In this document: piece by piece, positions 1 to 8,734 of the stretch
Numbering within the stretch: position 1 is the stretch's first letter
How the letters are laid out: the number at the start of each line of letters is the position of its first letter
Position numbers and translations under genes: made by a program
IMG/VR virus record: IMGVR_UViG_3300034524_000181
Location: 23,060-87,059 of that record
From: a virus
Reading direction: 5' to 3' (one strand)
Length of the DNA stretch: 64,000 nt
Notes under the pieces: model-generated
Databases searched by the model: none
Seen by the model: only the letters and a program-made list of their open reading frames with translations
What the model was told of the DNA's origin: nothing

Positions 1-969
1 AAAATTTGTTATAGGATACACACTTTCGCCTCTGGTGCGGTAATACCTGCCCTCATGTTCAAAGATAACTGACTCGCTTTCGCGGCTGTATACGTTCTCT
101 GTAACTTCAATGGCCTTATCCAGTGTCTCCTGCCCATATGTTGCTCCACTTGCATGATGTACCGTATCCCACTTTTCCCGGAATAACCCGGAATTTCTAA
201 ACAGCCTGTCCATCTGCTCTTTGTTTTTGCCTGACCAAAAAGCCAGCATACAGCAAAGAGCAAGGTCGGCTTCGGACTGGCTCGGATACCCTGCTTCCTG
301 CCATTTTCCTTCCCATAGCAGATCAAATTCCTTATGGTTTTCGGCTGTACGGGCTTTCTCCAGAATTTCTTCATCTGTAAGCGGCTCTAGCTTAACCACC
401 TTACTGTCTTTCTTGCTTTTTCCTCTCCGTTTTTTACTTTTGATATAATTCTCATGTATCCAGGCCAGTGCTCCGTTATCTTCGGCAATGCTATCAGGAG
501 TCCCGGGCAACGGGTCGCCGGTCATTGTGAAGTACCTGCTGTGAGCATACATTTCAACGCCGGTTTTTGTGTTTTTATTGCCTTTGGCAGGCATCTCCCC
601 TTTATAGAAGATATGAAGCCCGGTTCCTGAAGGACTGATTTCCGTATAGGACGGAAACCGCTCAAGGATATCCTTGGCGGTATCGCTTAATTCCCCAGTA
701 TTTTTGTCGCGGCAGTGATCGATGTCAACTCCTACTAAGCCTCCGCCTTTTGCGAATACAAAACCCAATCCGGTATAGAGATATTGTTCTTTAGCCGCAA
801 TCGCATCGTCAAGGGTCGACCAATCGTTTGGATTAGTGCTTGAGGCTTTTCTGCCGGTTAAGGGATTGTAAGGGATTTTACTGTCTTTTCCGTCCTTCGT
901 GTTGGGTTCCAGACGCCAGCAGATCCATTGCTTCCGGTTTGCCAATTCTTTAGGGAATGAGATGCTCAT
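1..969 (-). CDS. Phage primase / primase-polymerase-like protein, N-terminal part (runs off window)
   Basis: Reading frame open from ATG at 969 to the window edge, 323 codons, 3' end missing. The N-terminal part has primase-polymerase (AEP) features: a GLVGVDIDHC segment near residue 80 containing paired acidic residues, then ISPSGTGLHIFYKG around 118-131, and a VEMYAHSRYFTMTGD block, the spacing typical of phage bifunctional primase/polymerase domains. A helicase domain would be expected in the missing part. The start overlaps the stop of the upstream DUF4406-like gene as ATGA (966-969), indicating translational coupling. It occupies the position of the VapE-type primase-helicase of prophage 2 and probably primes phage DNA replication. 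Confidence 0.75.
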   Translation of the reverse strand, partial: MSISFPKELANRKQWICWRLEPNTKDGKDSKIPYNPLTGRKASSTNPNDWSTLDDAIAAKEQYLYTGLGFVFAKGGGLVGVDIDHCRDKNTGELSDTAKDILERFPSYTEISPSGTGLHIFYKGEMPAKGNKNTKTGVEMYAHSRYFTMTGDPLPGTPDSIAEDNGALAWIHENYIKSKKRRGKSKKDSKVVKLEPLTDEEILEKARTAENHKEFDLLWEGKWQEAGYPSQSEADLALCCMLAFWSGKNKEQMDRLFRNSGLFREKWDTVHHASGATYGQETLDKAIEVTENVYSRESESVIFEHEGRYYRTRGESVYPITNF

Positions 970-1391
970 TTACACCGCACCTCCTCGCATCGTTCATTAA
1001 AATACCGGATCGGAATGCTGCGCTGCTTTGCCTTTTCAATCTCAATGGACATCCCTTTAGTAATTTTTCTGCCAAATACCCACACTTCTGAGCACTTTGA
1101 CATCAGTACCATGCCAAAGTACAAGCCCAGATTTCGCATTTGTTCATCATCGTCGTCCATAAACTGCGGAAACAAGAGGTGCGGAGCAATAGGTATGCAA
1201 TTCCTGCTCACTGCAAAGCGGCAATACCCCTGAGCCTTACGGATATTGCGTTCAGTGTCCCCGGCATATGGGCTGCAGATAAATACCATCGGTCTGTAAG
1301 GCGCTTTCCTGGCCTCTCGCTCAATCCTAAGCAGTGCTTCATAAGGTGTGGGGTCGTAATATCCTTCCGCGTTAAACTTGCTGATACTCAT
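966..1391 (-). CDS. DUF4406-like phage protein
   Basis: 141 residues. Opens with KFNAEGYYDPTPYEALL and has a central FICSPYAGD motif followed by IAPHLLFPQFMDDD and EVWVFGRKITKGM. This is the DUF4406-like family (nucleoside deoxyribosyltransferase-like fold) common in Firmicute phage replication modules; the biochemical role is not established. Prophage 2 carries a clear homologue at 50903-51337 with the same motifs, also directly upstream of a primase gene. A G-rich ribosome binding site (AGGGGGT) precedes the ATG. Overlaps the next gene by ATGA. Family assignment is by motif recognition. Confidence 0.7.
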   Translation of the reverse strand: MSISKFNAEGYYDPTPYEALLRIEREARKAPYRPMVFICSPYAGDTERNIRKAQGYCRFAVSRNCIPIAPHLLFPQFMDDDDEQMRNLGLYFGMVLMSKCSEVWVFGRKITKGMSIEIEKAKQRSIPIRYFNERCEEVRCK

Positions 1392-1406
1392 GGTATTACC
1401 CCCTGC

Positions 1407-2228
1407 CTATGCGCTTTTTTGTTCACGTTCGATTACAGGCAATATACCTTTCTTGTTTTTAAGAAGGTCATAGATAAACAGCCTTCCTTTTTGTGTCCAA
1501 TATGTGTGCATTACGCTTCTTTCTGCATCAATAGCATGGGTCTTGGATTGCGTGTATCCTTGATCGGCGTACTCCTGATATAAAAGCCAGCAGTTTCCCA
1601 TTTTGTACTGTACCCCAAGTTCATGAAGCAGCTTATTGAAAGCGCGGCCAGACATTCCGTAATCCTTGGCAATCTTGCTGATCGGAACAAGGCTTTTATT
1701 TTGCAATATGAGATCATAATAGCTCGCCTTGGGCTTTAGCTCGCTGATAATCTGTTTATTCTTTGCATTTTCTATTTCTAAAGATTTCCGTCTGTCGCGT
1801 TCTGCCTTTAGTTCAGAGAAAATCCTGATACCATACTCCGGATTAGAAATCATCTCTTCGATAACTTTATCTGTAGCATAAACTCCATATTTTCTGATCG
1901 TGGGCAGCACTTCATCAAAGACCCATCTTTCAAAGCGTTCAGCAGCAGAAAGTTTACTACGTATAATGAGACGATATAGATTTCCCTCGGTAATATAAGT
2001 CCGTTCAACATGCTGTTCAGTCGAGATACCATATTGATTTGTAGTTAAGGTGACCCCGTCGTGTTTCACGACCCCGTCTGGTTTGCAATGGCGTTGTATC
2101 GCATCACGAGGGTTACTATATCCTAGCATCCTTGCACAATCCGTTGCAGGAAAGTATTCCTTTCCATCAATAACGAGTACTTTAAGTTCTCCAAATTCTG
2201 TATTCTTAAAAACCTGTAAATTAGTCAT
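1407..2228 (-). CDS. Phage antirepressor, Bro-N plus KilA-C domains
   Basis: 273 residues with two domains. Residues about 1-115 are a Bro-N domain (TEFGELKVLVIDGKEYF, then DCARMLGYSNPRDAI and LYRLIIRSKLSAAERFERWV, VLPTIRKYG). After a charged linker, residues about 165-265 are a KilA-C/ANT-type domain (KASYYDLIL, VPISKIAKDYGMSGRAFNKLL, GRLFIYDLL). Such proteins counteract phage repressors or regulate lysogeny genes. It sits four bases downstream of the DNA polymerase stop, so it is co-transcribed with replication genes. Prophage 2 has a different antirepressor (Rha family) in the same slot, suggesting module exchange. Confidence 0.85.
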   Translation of the reverse strand: MTNLQVFKNTEFGELKVLVIDGKEYFPATDCARMLGYSNPRDAIQRHCKPDGVVKHDGVTLTTNQYGISTEQHVERTYITEGNLYRLIIRSKLSAAERFERWVFDEVLPTIRKYGVYATDKVIEEMISNPEYGIRIFSELKAERDRRKSLEIENAKNKQIISELKPKASYYDLILQNKSLVPISKIAKDYGMSGRAFNKLLHELGVQYKMGNCWLLYQEYADQGYTQSKTHAIDAERSVMHTYWTQKGRLFIYDLLKNKKGILPVIEREQKSA

Positions 2229-2232
2229 AATA

Positions 2233-4155
2233 TCAATCCTCCATTTCTTTCATTTCTCCAAAATTTCTTCCTACCGAAGCCTCTGCCACGATAGGTACAT
2301 CAAATTCAGGGAAGGGTTGTGTTTCCATACACTCTTTTATAAAAACAACTGCTTCGTCCACCTTGTCTTCCGGTAATTCAAAAACCAGCTCGTCATGTAT
2401 CTGCAGCATAGGTTTCAGCCAAAGCCTTTCGGGAAGTCCACTGATGATGCGCCCACAGGCAAGCTTTAGAATATCTGCCGCTGTACCTTGAATAGGTGTA
2501 TTTAATGCGCACCGCTCGGCAAACGACTTCTTGCCCCAATCTGATGACCGAATTCCCAGCAAGTATCTTCGCCTGCCCAGCCATGTTTCTGTATAGCAGC
2601 TTACAGCAGCCCGCTTTTTTACCTCATCCTGCCATTTGGCAAGACCGGGGTATCCGGATTTCAAGTTTTGAATGATGGTCTCACATTCGGACAAAGTTGG
2701 GTTCAGCCCAGCTTTAAATTTAAGTGTTCTCTGTAAGCCAGTAGGAAACAGGCCATAGAACACACCGAAATTGCAGTTCTTTGCAATGGTCCTACGCTCT
2801 TTATAATGTGGAGCATTTTTGTCTGCTGCCTCCTCAAAAGGAATGCGGTAAATAACAGAAGTGGTCTGAGCATGGATATCACCGCCAGTACGATAGGTTT
2901 CCAGCATACGTTTGTCCCTGCAATAAAATGCTCCGACGCGCAGTTCTATCTGTGAAAAGTCAAGGGATAAAAGAACCTTTCCGGCTGGCGAAATGATAAA
3001 TTTCCGTACGCCTATTGGGTCATTATCTTTCTGCGGGCAATTCTGCATATTCGGGTTTCTTGACGCAAATCTGCCTGTCTCTGTCCCCAGTGGCATAAGG
3101 TCCGGATGAATCCTGCCGGTATCCTCATCAATAAATCGAAGATACCCGTCTATATAGGTGGATTTGAGTTTGCCCCATTTGCGGTACTCTTGCACCAGAT
3201 CAAATAAGCGAGCAAGTTCAGGCCTGTTGGATTCACACCATTCTTTTAATAGGATCATGGTTTCATCATCGGCAGCTTCCTGATGTTTTGCGGTCGTTTT
3301 CATTACCGGAAGACCGAGATCCACAAAAAGATATTTTTTAAATGCTGAAGTTGAAGCATTTGCCCCAATCTCTACATTGCCGATAATTCCGGCAATCTCT
3401 TTTCTGATACTGACAATCTTTTCTGCGGCTTCCGCTTGTTTCTTCAGCATGGCTGACTTATCCACCAATATGCCGTTATACTTCATTATCCCGACATATA
3501 CTGATGTAGGCGATTCTACCTCTTCCACAATAGTTCTGTGTTTGGGTAAAAATCTATCAAACCACTGATTGAAAACATGATACAAGCGAAGAGTGTAGTC
3601 GCTGTCAGCACAAGCGTAGCGGACAGTCTTCTCATCCTGAGGGTTCAATTTATCGAAAAACCGACCTTCAGTAACCGTTGAGAATTCTGTCATTTCTGCT
3701 TTGCAGAGTGCAGGCGCAAGCGTTTTAAGTCCGCTGTCAGCAAGATTTCTGAACTCCCACTTGCTTTTTAATGTAAGTTGTGATGCTGCAATCGTGTCAT
3801 AGCAAGGCTTTTGAAGGACGATACCTCTTGCGTAAAGGAACATAGACTCAAAAGCCAGATTATGAGCAACTTTTATTACATCTTTTGATTCGAATAGTAA
3901 TTTCAGATAATCCCATATTGCCGCCTGGTTCTCTGCATTTCGCCCGCTACGATGTTTAAGTGGAACATATATAGCAGTCCCTTCTGATACTGAAAAACTG
4001 ATCCCTGTAATATCTGCTTTATGAGCATCCAGAGCTGCACTTTTATCGTTCCTCCATTTATCGTGGGGTGACGTTTCAAAGTCGAAAGCAAATAGGACAG
4101 TGTTTTTCAGATACTCTTTTATTTCAGACAGCATATAAACACATTTGTATCCCAT
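2233..4155 (-). CDS. Phage family A DNA polymerase
   Basis: 640 residues. The N-terminal 3'-5' exonuclease domain begins FAFDFETSPH (about 23-32). The polymerase domain has motif A (LDFSQIELR, about 396-405), motif B (RRTIAKNCNFGVFYG, about 452-466) and motif C (IHDELVFE, about 584-592). All key acidic residues are present, so it looks functional. It replicates phage DNA together with the neighbouring primase. The start is preceded by GGAAAGGAG and by a 12-bp perfect inverted repeat (4171-4206). The homologue in prophage 2 is interrupted at motif B by an intein; this one is not. Confidence 0.92.
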   Translation of the reverse strand: MGYKCVYMLSEIKEYLKNTVLFAFDFETSPHDKWRNDKSAALDAHKADITGISFSVSEGTAIYVPLKHRSGRNAENQAAIWDYLKLLFESKDVIKVAHNLAFESMFLYARGIVLQKPCYDTIAASQLTLKSKWEFRNLADSGLKTLAPALCKAEMTEFSTVTEGRFFDKLNPQDEKTVRYACADSDYTLRLYHVFNQWFDRFLPKHRTIVEEVESPTSVYVGIMKYNGILVDKSAMLKKQAEAAEKIVSIRKEIAGIIGNVEIGANASTSAFKKYLFVDLGLPVMKTTAKHQEAADDETMILLKEWCESNRPELARLFDLVQEYRKWGKLKSTYIDGYLRFIDEDTGRIHPDLMPLGTETGRFASRNPNMQNCPQKDNDPIGVRKFIISPAGKVLLSLDFSQIELRVGAFYCRDKRMLETYRTGGDIHAQTTSVIYRIPFEEAADKNAPHYKERRTIAKNCNFGVFYGLFPTGLQRTLKFKAGLNPTLSECETIIQNLKSGYPGLAKWQDEVKKRAAVSCYTETWLGRRRYLLGIRSSDWGKKSFAERCALNTPIQGTAADILKLACGRIISGLPERLWLKPMLQIHDELVFELPEDKVDEAVVFIKECMETQPFPEFDVPIVAEASVGRNFGEMKEMED

Positions 4156-4170
4156 GCGGTTCTCCTTTCC

Positions 4171-4206
4171 GCCCTATCGGAGATGGAAGTTACTCTCCGA
4201 TAGGGC
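4171..4206 (-). promoter_or_regulatory. Perfect 12-bp inverted repeat in the polymerase leader
   Basis: GCCCTATCGGAG at 4171-4182 and CTCCGATAGGGC at 4195-4206 form a perfect 12-bp stem with a 12-base loop, ending just 5' of the Shine-Dalgarno of the polymerase gene. There is no T-tract after it on the minus strand, so it is unlikely to be a terminator. It could protect the mRNA or modulate translation, like the hairpins upstream of prophage 2 genes. Confidence 0.6.
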
Positions 4207-4212
4207 CTTTGA

Positions 4213-4700
4213 TCACTTAAGCGGCTCAGTAATTTCACCTGATTCAGGGTCTACGGTTATTACGTCTTCACTGACAGGTTCAGTATCATGGCCTACGCGG
4301 GTACTGAATGCTTTGACCTGTTCGGAAAGCTTGGCTATCAGTGCATATTCGTCAGCGGTCAGATCCCGATCTACTGCAAACTGAGCTTGGGAATAGGTGA
4401 TACCGCTTGAATTGGTCGCCTTTTTCAAAGAAAAGCGAGTAACAACGCTGTTTGATTTTTTGCCTTTAGAAAGCAGCCTTTTGATGTAACGAGAGAACTC
4501 TTTCAACGATCCTGTGGGCAAAGAGAGTATCAACGGGAAAATCTCCCCTTCACGCAGTACATATATCCTGCGGCGGTTCTTGCAAGCTTTGCTGCCGTTT
4601 TCCCCCGAACCAAACTGATTATATGGACATTTGGCACAGCTTCCTCCGGGGTCTCCTTCGCCGGTTATACCATCAAAGCTTCCGCAATCCGGTGGGTTAC
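4213..4700 (-). pseudogene. Truncated phage replication-module protein
   Basis: The frame is open on the minus strand from about 4700 to a stop at 4213 and reads through [20 protein letters not shown], then [20 protein letters not shown] and [20 protein letters not shown]. This is a recurrent Firmicute phage protein found beside replication genes; I do not know its biochemical function. The Cys-rich stretch suggests metal binding. A TTG at 4533 could serve as an internal start, but the frame and the family similarity clearly continue upstream to the junction with ilvB at about 4700, where its N-terminus is missing. Likely non-functional. Confidence 0.65.
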
Positions 4701-4704
4701 TGCC

Positions 4705-5685
4705 TCCGGTATGCCTGTAGCAACTACCTTAATGGGCTTAGGCGGTTTTCCTTCAACCCACCCCTTGTATACAGGATTGGTTGGAATGCATGGTACAAAA
4801 ACTTCAAACCTTGCGGTTTCCAATTGTGACTTATTTATTGCTGTCGGCGCAAGGTTTAGTGATAGGGTAATAAGCGATGTAAAAAGATTTGCACCCAATG
4901 CAAAGATCATGCATATTGACATTGACCCGGCCGAAATAGGAAAAAATATTACTGTCCAGTATCCGATGGTTGGGAATATTAAAAAAATACTGCACAAACT
5001 AAATCAGATGATTGATGAAAACTAAAGAAAAGAATGGATTGAACAAATTCAACTTTGGAAAGAGCAGTATCCGCTCTCCTATGATAAAAATTCATCATTA
5101 AAACCCCAGTTTATCATAGAAAAAATATATGAGCTTACAGAAGGAAAGTCCCTTATTACAACGGAAGTAGGTCAAAACCAATTGTGGGCTGCCCAATATT
5201 ATAAATACACCGGACCCAGGACCTTTATATCCTCAGGCGGGCTAGGAACCATGGGTTATGGCCTCGGAGCATGCATTGGAGCACAAATTGGCAGACCGGA
5301 TAAAAAGGTATTTAATATTGCAGGGGACGGAAGTTTCCGCATGAACTGTAATGAACTTGCTACAGCTGTTGAATACAAATTACCTATTGTAGTGGTAATA
5401 TTAAATAATCACGTACTTGGAATGGTAAGGCAGTGGCAGGATCTCTTTTACGGCAGCCGTTTTTCATGCACTACCATCGATAGGGGAACCGATTTTGTAA
5501 AGCTTGCGGAAGCCTATGGCGCGAAAGGAATACATGTTACCAGCAATTATGAAGTGGAGGATGCAATAAAAGAAGCACTGGCGTCATCTGGTCCGGTAGT
5601 AATAAATTGCGAAATAGACAGGGATGAAAAGGTATTTCCAATTGTACCACCCGGTGCACCCATTGTGGAAAGCATTGTTGAATAA
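4705..5685 (+). pseudogene. ilvB: Acetolactate synthase large subunit, 5'-truncated with internal stop
   Basis: Encodes the middle and C-terminal domains of a thiamine-diphosphate acetolactate synthase (first common step of branched-chain amino acid synthesis). [14 protein letters not shown] opens the fragment and [20 protein letters not shown] follows in the central domain. After an in-frame TAA at 5023-5025 the same frame continues through the C-terminal domain with the cofactor motif GDGSFRMNCNELATA...VVVILNN. The N-terminal pyrimidine-binding domain is absent, replaced by phage DNA. The downstream part (5182-5685) keeps all C-terminal motifs. Truncation plus nonsense codon make it non-functional; an intact copy would be needed elsewhere for prototrophy. 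Confidence 0.9.
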
Positions 5686-5710
5686 AATAATAGTCAAATT
5701 AAATAAACCA

Positions 5711-5746
5711 TAAGGGGCAGACACAGTTGTCCGTCCCTTATTTTTT
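5711..5746 (+). terminator. Rho-independent terminator after ilvB remnant
   Basis: TAAGGGGCAGACA pairs imperfectly with TGTCCGTCCCTTA across a four-base loop, followed by TTTTTT. It lies 26 bases after the ilvB stop, the expected place for the original operon terminator. Confidence 0.75.
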
Positions 5747-5814
5747 ATGCATTTTAACGAGGTAGGTAGGACATAGCCATATATTTTTTTTGGCGCACAA
5801 AAGAATTCAAAAGG

Positions 5815-5843
5815 TTGCAATCTCTTATAAATAAAAGTATAAT
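5815..5843 (+). promoter_or_regulatory. Sigma-A promoter
   Basis: TTGCAA (5815-5820), 17-bp spacer, TATAAT (5838-5843). It faces the small ORF starting at 5907 and could also transcribe corA. Confidence 0.65.
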
Positions 5844-5906
5844 ATCATTAGGTAATTAAATAAATTTTTAAAATAAAAAAACACAAGATTTAAGTAAAGG
5901 ATGGTG

Positions 5907-6065
5907 ATGTTAATGGATACGGATCCTTATCCGAACCAAAGCAGTATGTATAGAAGTTTTTGCAAACAATATACATACGAGATGTATAAAAAAATTCAAA
6001 AGGGTTTGGCAGAGGAAGAGTATTTTTTGACATTGCCAGAAATAATTTACTTTAATACCGTATAG
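5907..6065 (+). CDS. Small ORF of unknown function (52 aa)
   Basis: Short frame preceded by AAAGG at 5896-5900 and a promoter about 65 bp upstream. Several in-frame starts exist (5901, 5907, 5913); 5907 has the best spacing. The peptide begins MLMDTDPYPNQSSMYRSF and ends in TLPEIIYFNTV, with an amphipathic, Glu/Lys-rich middle. No domain is recognised. It has an RBS, a good promoter and non-random composition, so it may be real; I cannot assign a role. Confidence 0.4.
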   Translation: MLMDTDPYPNQSSMYRSFCKQYTYEMYKKIQKGLAEEEYFLTLPEIIYFNTV

Positions 6066-6191
6066 TGGTGGGTTAGGTTGTCAAAAAGCTACTCTTTCTC
6101 GTCATGCACAAGTTAAATGCACTTTAAATGATGTAGTCAATAGATCCACGAACTGCAATTTAAAACAGACTAAGAGAATGGGGGTAGCAGA

Positions 6192-7124
6192 ATGCTATGT
6201 GTATACAAGACGATAGATGGAAAGATTCAAGAAATGGACAGGATTGAAGAGGGTTGCTGGATTAATCTAGTATCTCCGACTGAAAGTGAGATTGATAGCG
6301 TAGTGCAAGCACTTAATGTAGATCCCGGCTTTTTGAGAGCTGCGTTGGATGATGAAGAGGCATCGCGAATTGAATCGGAGGATAACCAAACACTTATTAT
6401 TATCGATATTCCATTAGCGCAACAAGATGAGGATACAATTTACTTTTCCACCATACCCTTAGGTATAGTTATTACTGATAAAAATATAGTTACCATATGT
6501 TTGAAGGAAAATTCCATAATTAATGAATTTTCAAATGGTATTGTAAAGTCCGTTTATACGAATATGAAGACGAGATTTGTCCTGCAGATATTCTTTAGAG
6601 TTGCAACCCGGTTTTTACAGTATCTTAAGCAAATAGATAGAATAAGTAACGAAGTGGAGAATCAGCTTCATAAATCTATGAAGAATAAGGAGCTAATCCA
6701 ACTGCTTGGACTAGAAAAAAGCTTGGTTTACTTCTCCACATCCTTAAAAGCTAATGAAATTACAATGGAAAAGATTCTAAGAGGTAGAACTATTAAGCTT
6801 TACGAAGAAGATCAGGACTTGTTGGAAGATGTAATTATTGAGAACAAGCAGGCTATCGAGATGTCTAATATATATAGCAGTATATTAAGCGGTATAATGG
6901 ATGCCTATGCATCTATAATCTCAAATAATTTAAATATAGTAATGAAGTTTTTAACATCCGTAACGATTGTACTGTCTTTGCCAACGATGGTAGCGAGTTT
7001 TTATGGTATGAATGTTGAGCTGCCGTTTCAGCATTCGCCCCATGCCTTTTTGTTTACCATATCGTTGTCCCTTGTATTGGTATGTACAGCTACATTCATT
7101 TTGGTAAAAAGAAAAATGTTTTGA
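6192..7124 (+). CDS. corA: CorA-family divalent cation (Mg2+/Co2+) transporter
   Basis: 310 residues. The long soluble N-terminal part is rich in charged helices; the C-terminus has two membrane helices. The signature YGMNV follows the first (LTSVTIVLSLPTMVASF) and the second is LFTISLSLVLVCTATFILV, ending in Lys/Arg-rich residues as usual for CorA. Family members assemble as pentameric channels importing Mg2+, sometimes Co2+ or Ni2+. Start chosen at ATG 6192 after GGGGGTAGCAGA. It is not in an obvious operon; the strong terminator at 7253-7285 would end its transcript. Confidence 0.9.
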   Translation: MLCVYKTIDGKIQEMDRIEEGCWINLVSPTESEIDSVVQALNVDPGFLRAALDDEEASRIESEDNQTLIIIDIPLAQQDEDTIYFSTIPLGIVITDKNIVTICLKENSIINEFSNGIVKSVYTNMKTRFVLQIFFRVATRFLQYLKQIDRISNEVENQLHKSMKNKELIQLLGLEKSLVYFSTSLKANEITMEKILRGRTIKLYEEDQDLLEDVIIENKQAIEMSNIYSSILSGIMDAYASIISNNLNIVMKFLTSVTIVLSLPTMVASFYGMNVELPFQHSPHAFLFTISLSLVLVCTATFILVKRKMF

Positions 7125-7130
7125 AAATAA

Positions 7131-7159
7131 TTGACTTTTTAGGAGATTTGACGTATACT
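7131..7159 (+). promoter_or_regulatory. Sigma-A promoter of candidate small RNA
   Basis: TTGACT (7131-7136), exactly 17 bp, TATACT (7154-7159), immediately after the corA stop. No ORF follows before the terminator at 7253-7285. Confidence 0.6.
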
Positions 7160-7165
7160 ATTGAT

Positions 7166-7285
7166 TAAGTTAGTTTAAGATGAGTTGAGTAATTGTATAA
7201 GCTGAGATGAGTTTAGATGAGATGAGCCTATAACCGAGTTTTTTGAAATAACAGCGGTAGGGTTTTTCGTCCTACCGCTTTTTGT
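7166..7285 (+). ncRNA. Candidate small RNA (about 120 nt)
   Basis: Bounded by a near-consensus promoter and a strong intrinsic terminator, with no credible ORF between. The body contains several copies of GATGAG (around 7178-7230: GATGAGTTGAG, GAGATGAGTTTAGATGAGATGAG) that could form single-stranded purine-rich target sites. It does not match a class I recognise. Alternatively this is the remaining 5' leader of a gene removed by the neighbouring IS. Confidence 0.4.
7253..7285 (+). terminator. Strong rho-independent terminator
   Basis: Perfect 9-bp stem AGCGGTAGG/CCTACCGCT with a 9-base loop followed by TTTTT. Ends the candidate small RNA and probably the corA transcript. Confidence 0.85.
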
Positions 7286-7401
7286 ATTTTGGCTCTTTGT
7301 CAATAGTTGGGGTGGGATTTTTTGCAATCCCGCTCCATTACTATTTTTAGCCCTAATTTTGTGTTATGAATGAGATGGATAGAGATATACGTGTTTTAGG
7401 G

Positions 7402-8706
7402 TGCACTTAATAAACCTAGCTAAAATGTAGGCTTTTTACAGGTATTCACTTTTAAGATGTTTACCTAGTACAGTGAAGAATCCTATTGCGAAATCTATAA
7501 AAGTTTTTAAGTCCAAAAGATATTCGCTTTAACACCTTGATCTTATTGTTGAAACCTTCAGTTGGGCCGTTAGTATAACCATATTTAAAAGCATTTTTAA
7601 TTTCTTTATGCCATCTTCTATATGTATCTGCACACTTCTCAAACTCTGGTATTCCAGAGCTTTCTGCATTTTGAATCCACTTAGCTAATTCCATACATTG
7701 GTAGGAATATTTATCGCTTTGGCAGATTTCATAAAACCATTCTTTAAGTTTATGGGCAATACGTAAGTCATCATTATATAAAAGCATTAAATCAACAGCT
7801 TCTTTATTCTCATCCTTAAGTTTGTGATAGCGGGTTAAAATCAGTTTTCTACTCCGTTTATAGTATTTTCTAAGAGTAGTAGTCATAGATTTCTGTATGC
7901 GTTTTCTCACATTTTCAATAGCCCAAGTTACATGCCTAATAAAGTGGTATTTATCAATAATAATTATGGCTTTAGGGAAAAATACTTTAGCTAAATCAAC
8001 GTAAGGTTGCCACATATCACATACAAAGAATTTAACCTTATTTCTTTCCTCACGAGAAAATCGCTTGAAATAACTCACAAGATCACTTTGACATCTATCA
8101 GGAATAATATCTAAAACTTTGTTCTTTTCGCCATCAACAAGAATACATTGATACTTTCCAGTCTCTGCATTACCCTTAAATTCATCAATACAGAGAACCT
8201 TAGGTAGTGTAGGAATACCATAATTAATATGATTAAAAATACGAATAACAGTAGAAACAGAAACATTAGCAGATTTAGCCACAGAAGTTAGACTAGTTAG
8301 CTTAGTAAGCTCTTGGCAAACAAAAAATGCTAATCGATTAGTCATGCGTTGATAACGAGGCAGAAAGTTATATGACTCATAAAACCTCTTTCCACAAGAG
8401 CAAACATACCTTCTTTTGCGAAGTACAAGGTAGGTATGCTTAAACTGTAAAGGTAAATCCTTAATTGTTTGTTCTCTATAATCATGAATTCTAGAGGTTT
8501 TAGAGCCACAAGCAGGACAAGTATGTTTTCGTGGCTCTGTTGTAATATAGATCTTAACAAAAGAATCACCATGTGATATTTTAGTTACTTTAATCCCTTT
8601 TAAATTTAATAATTGTGTGATAAAATTAGATTGCACTTGTGAATAAACCTCCTTTTTATGTTTGTTTGAGCAATTAACATTTTAGCAGGTTTATTTCACG
8701 AGTGCA
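7402..8706 (-). mobile_element. ISL3-family insertion sequence
   Basis: One transposase gene flanked by imperfect terminal inverted repeats: TGCACTT-AATAAACCTAGCTAAAATGT on the left (about 7402-7428) and the complementary TGCACTCGTGAAATAAACCT-GCTAAAATGT reading inward from 8706. I do not see an exact 8-bp target duplication (TTTTAGGG left, TTTTATTT right). It lies between the candidate small RNA and the tail of a type III restriction gene, and may have removed or interrupted the rest of that gene. Confidence 0.8.
7461..8636 (-). CDS. ISL3-family transposase
   Basis: 391 residues, full length for the family. N-terminal zinc-ribbon-like motifs (CPACGSK and CSCGKRF), a helix-turn-helix (SVAKSANVSVSTVIRIF), then the DDE catalytic core: LCIDEFKG (first Asp), FVCDMWQPY (second Asp) and the C-terminal GPTEGFNNKIK (Glu). 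Ends ...FRNRILHCTR. It appears intact with no internal stops, so the element may be active. Confidence 0.92.
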   Translation of the reverse strand: MQSNFITQLLNLKGIKVTKISHGDSFVKIYITTEPRKHTCPACGSKTSRIHDYREQTIKDLPLQFKHTYLVLRKRRYVCSCGKRFYESYNFLPRYQRMTNRLAFFVCQELTKLTSLTSVAKSANVSVSTVIRIFNHINYGIPTLPKVLCIDEFKGNAETGKYQCILVDGEKNKVLDIIPDRCQSDLVSYFKRFSREERNKVKFFVCDMWQPYVDLAKVFFPKAIIIIDKYHFIRHVTWAIENVRKRIQKSMTTTLRKYYKRSRKLILTRYHKLKDENKEAVDLMLLYNDDLRIAHKLKEWFYEICQSDKYSYQCMELAKWIQNAESSGIPEFEKCADTYRRWHKEIKNAFKYGYTNGPTEGFNNKIKVLKRISFGLKNFYRFRNRILHCTR

Positions 8707-8734
8707 TTTTATTTTTAGGGAAAAATAAATGTTG

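Larger units (their letters stand above)
1..4700 (-). mobile_element. Fragment of prophage 1 (replication module)
   Basis: Five contiguous minus-strand phage genes (primase, DUF4406-like, antirepressor, family A DNA polymerase, partial replication protein), close-packed with overlaps of a few bases. The order parallels the replication module of the second prophage at 48.5-55.7 kb. Base composition is visibly more GC-rich than the DNA between 5 and 15 kb. The left side leaves the window. The right side ends abruptly inside a gene at about 4700, where host acetolactate synthase sequence begins, so this edge is a rearrangement or deletion breakpoint (or an assembly chimera) and does not look like a normal attachment site. 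Confidence 0.75.

Noticed and set aside
9-374. 121-codon minus-strand ORF at the left edge
   Set aside because: It is an alternate frame of the primase gene, whose frame is open over 1-969 and carries the family motifs.
7394-8720. Target-site duplication TTTTAGGG around the ISL3 element
   Set aside because: TTTTAGGG occurs on both sides, but the right copy is six bases outside the inverted repeat, so it is not a convincing duplication.
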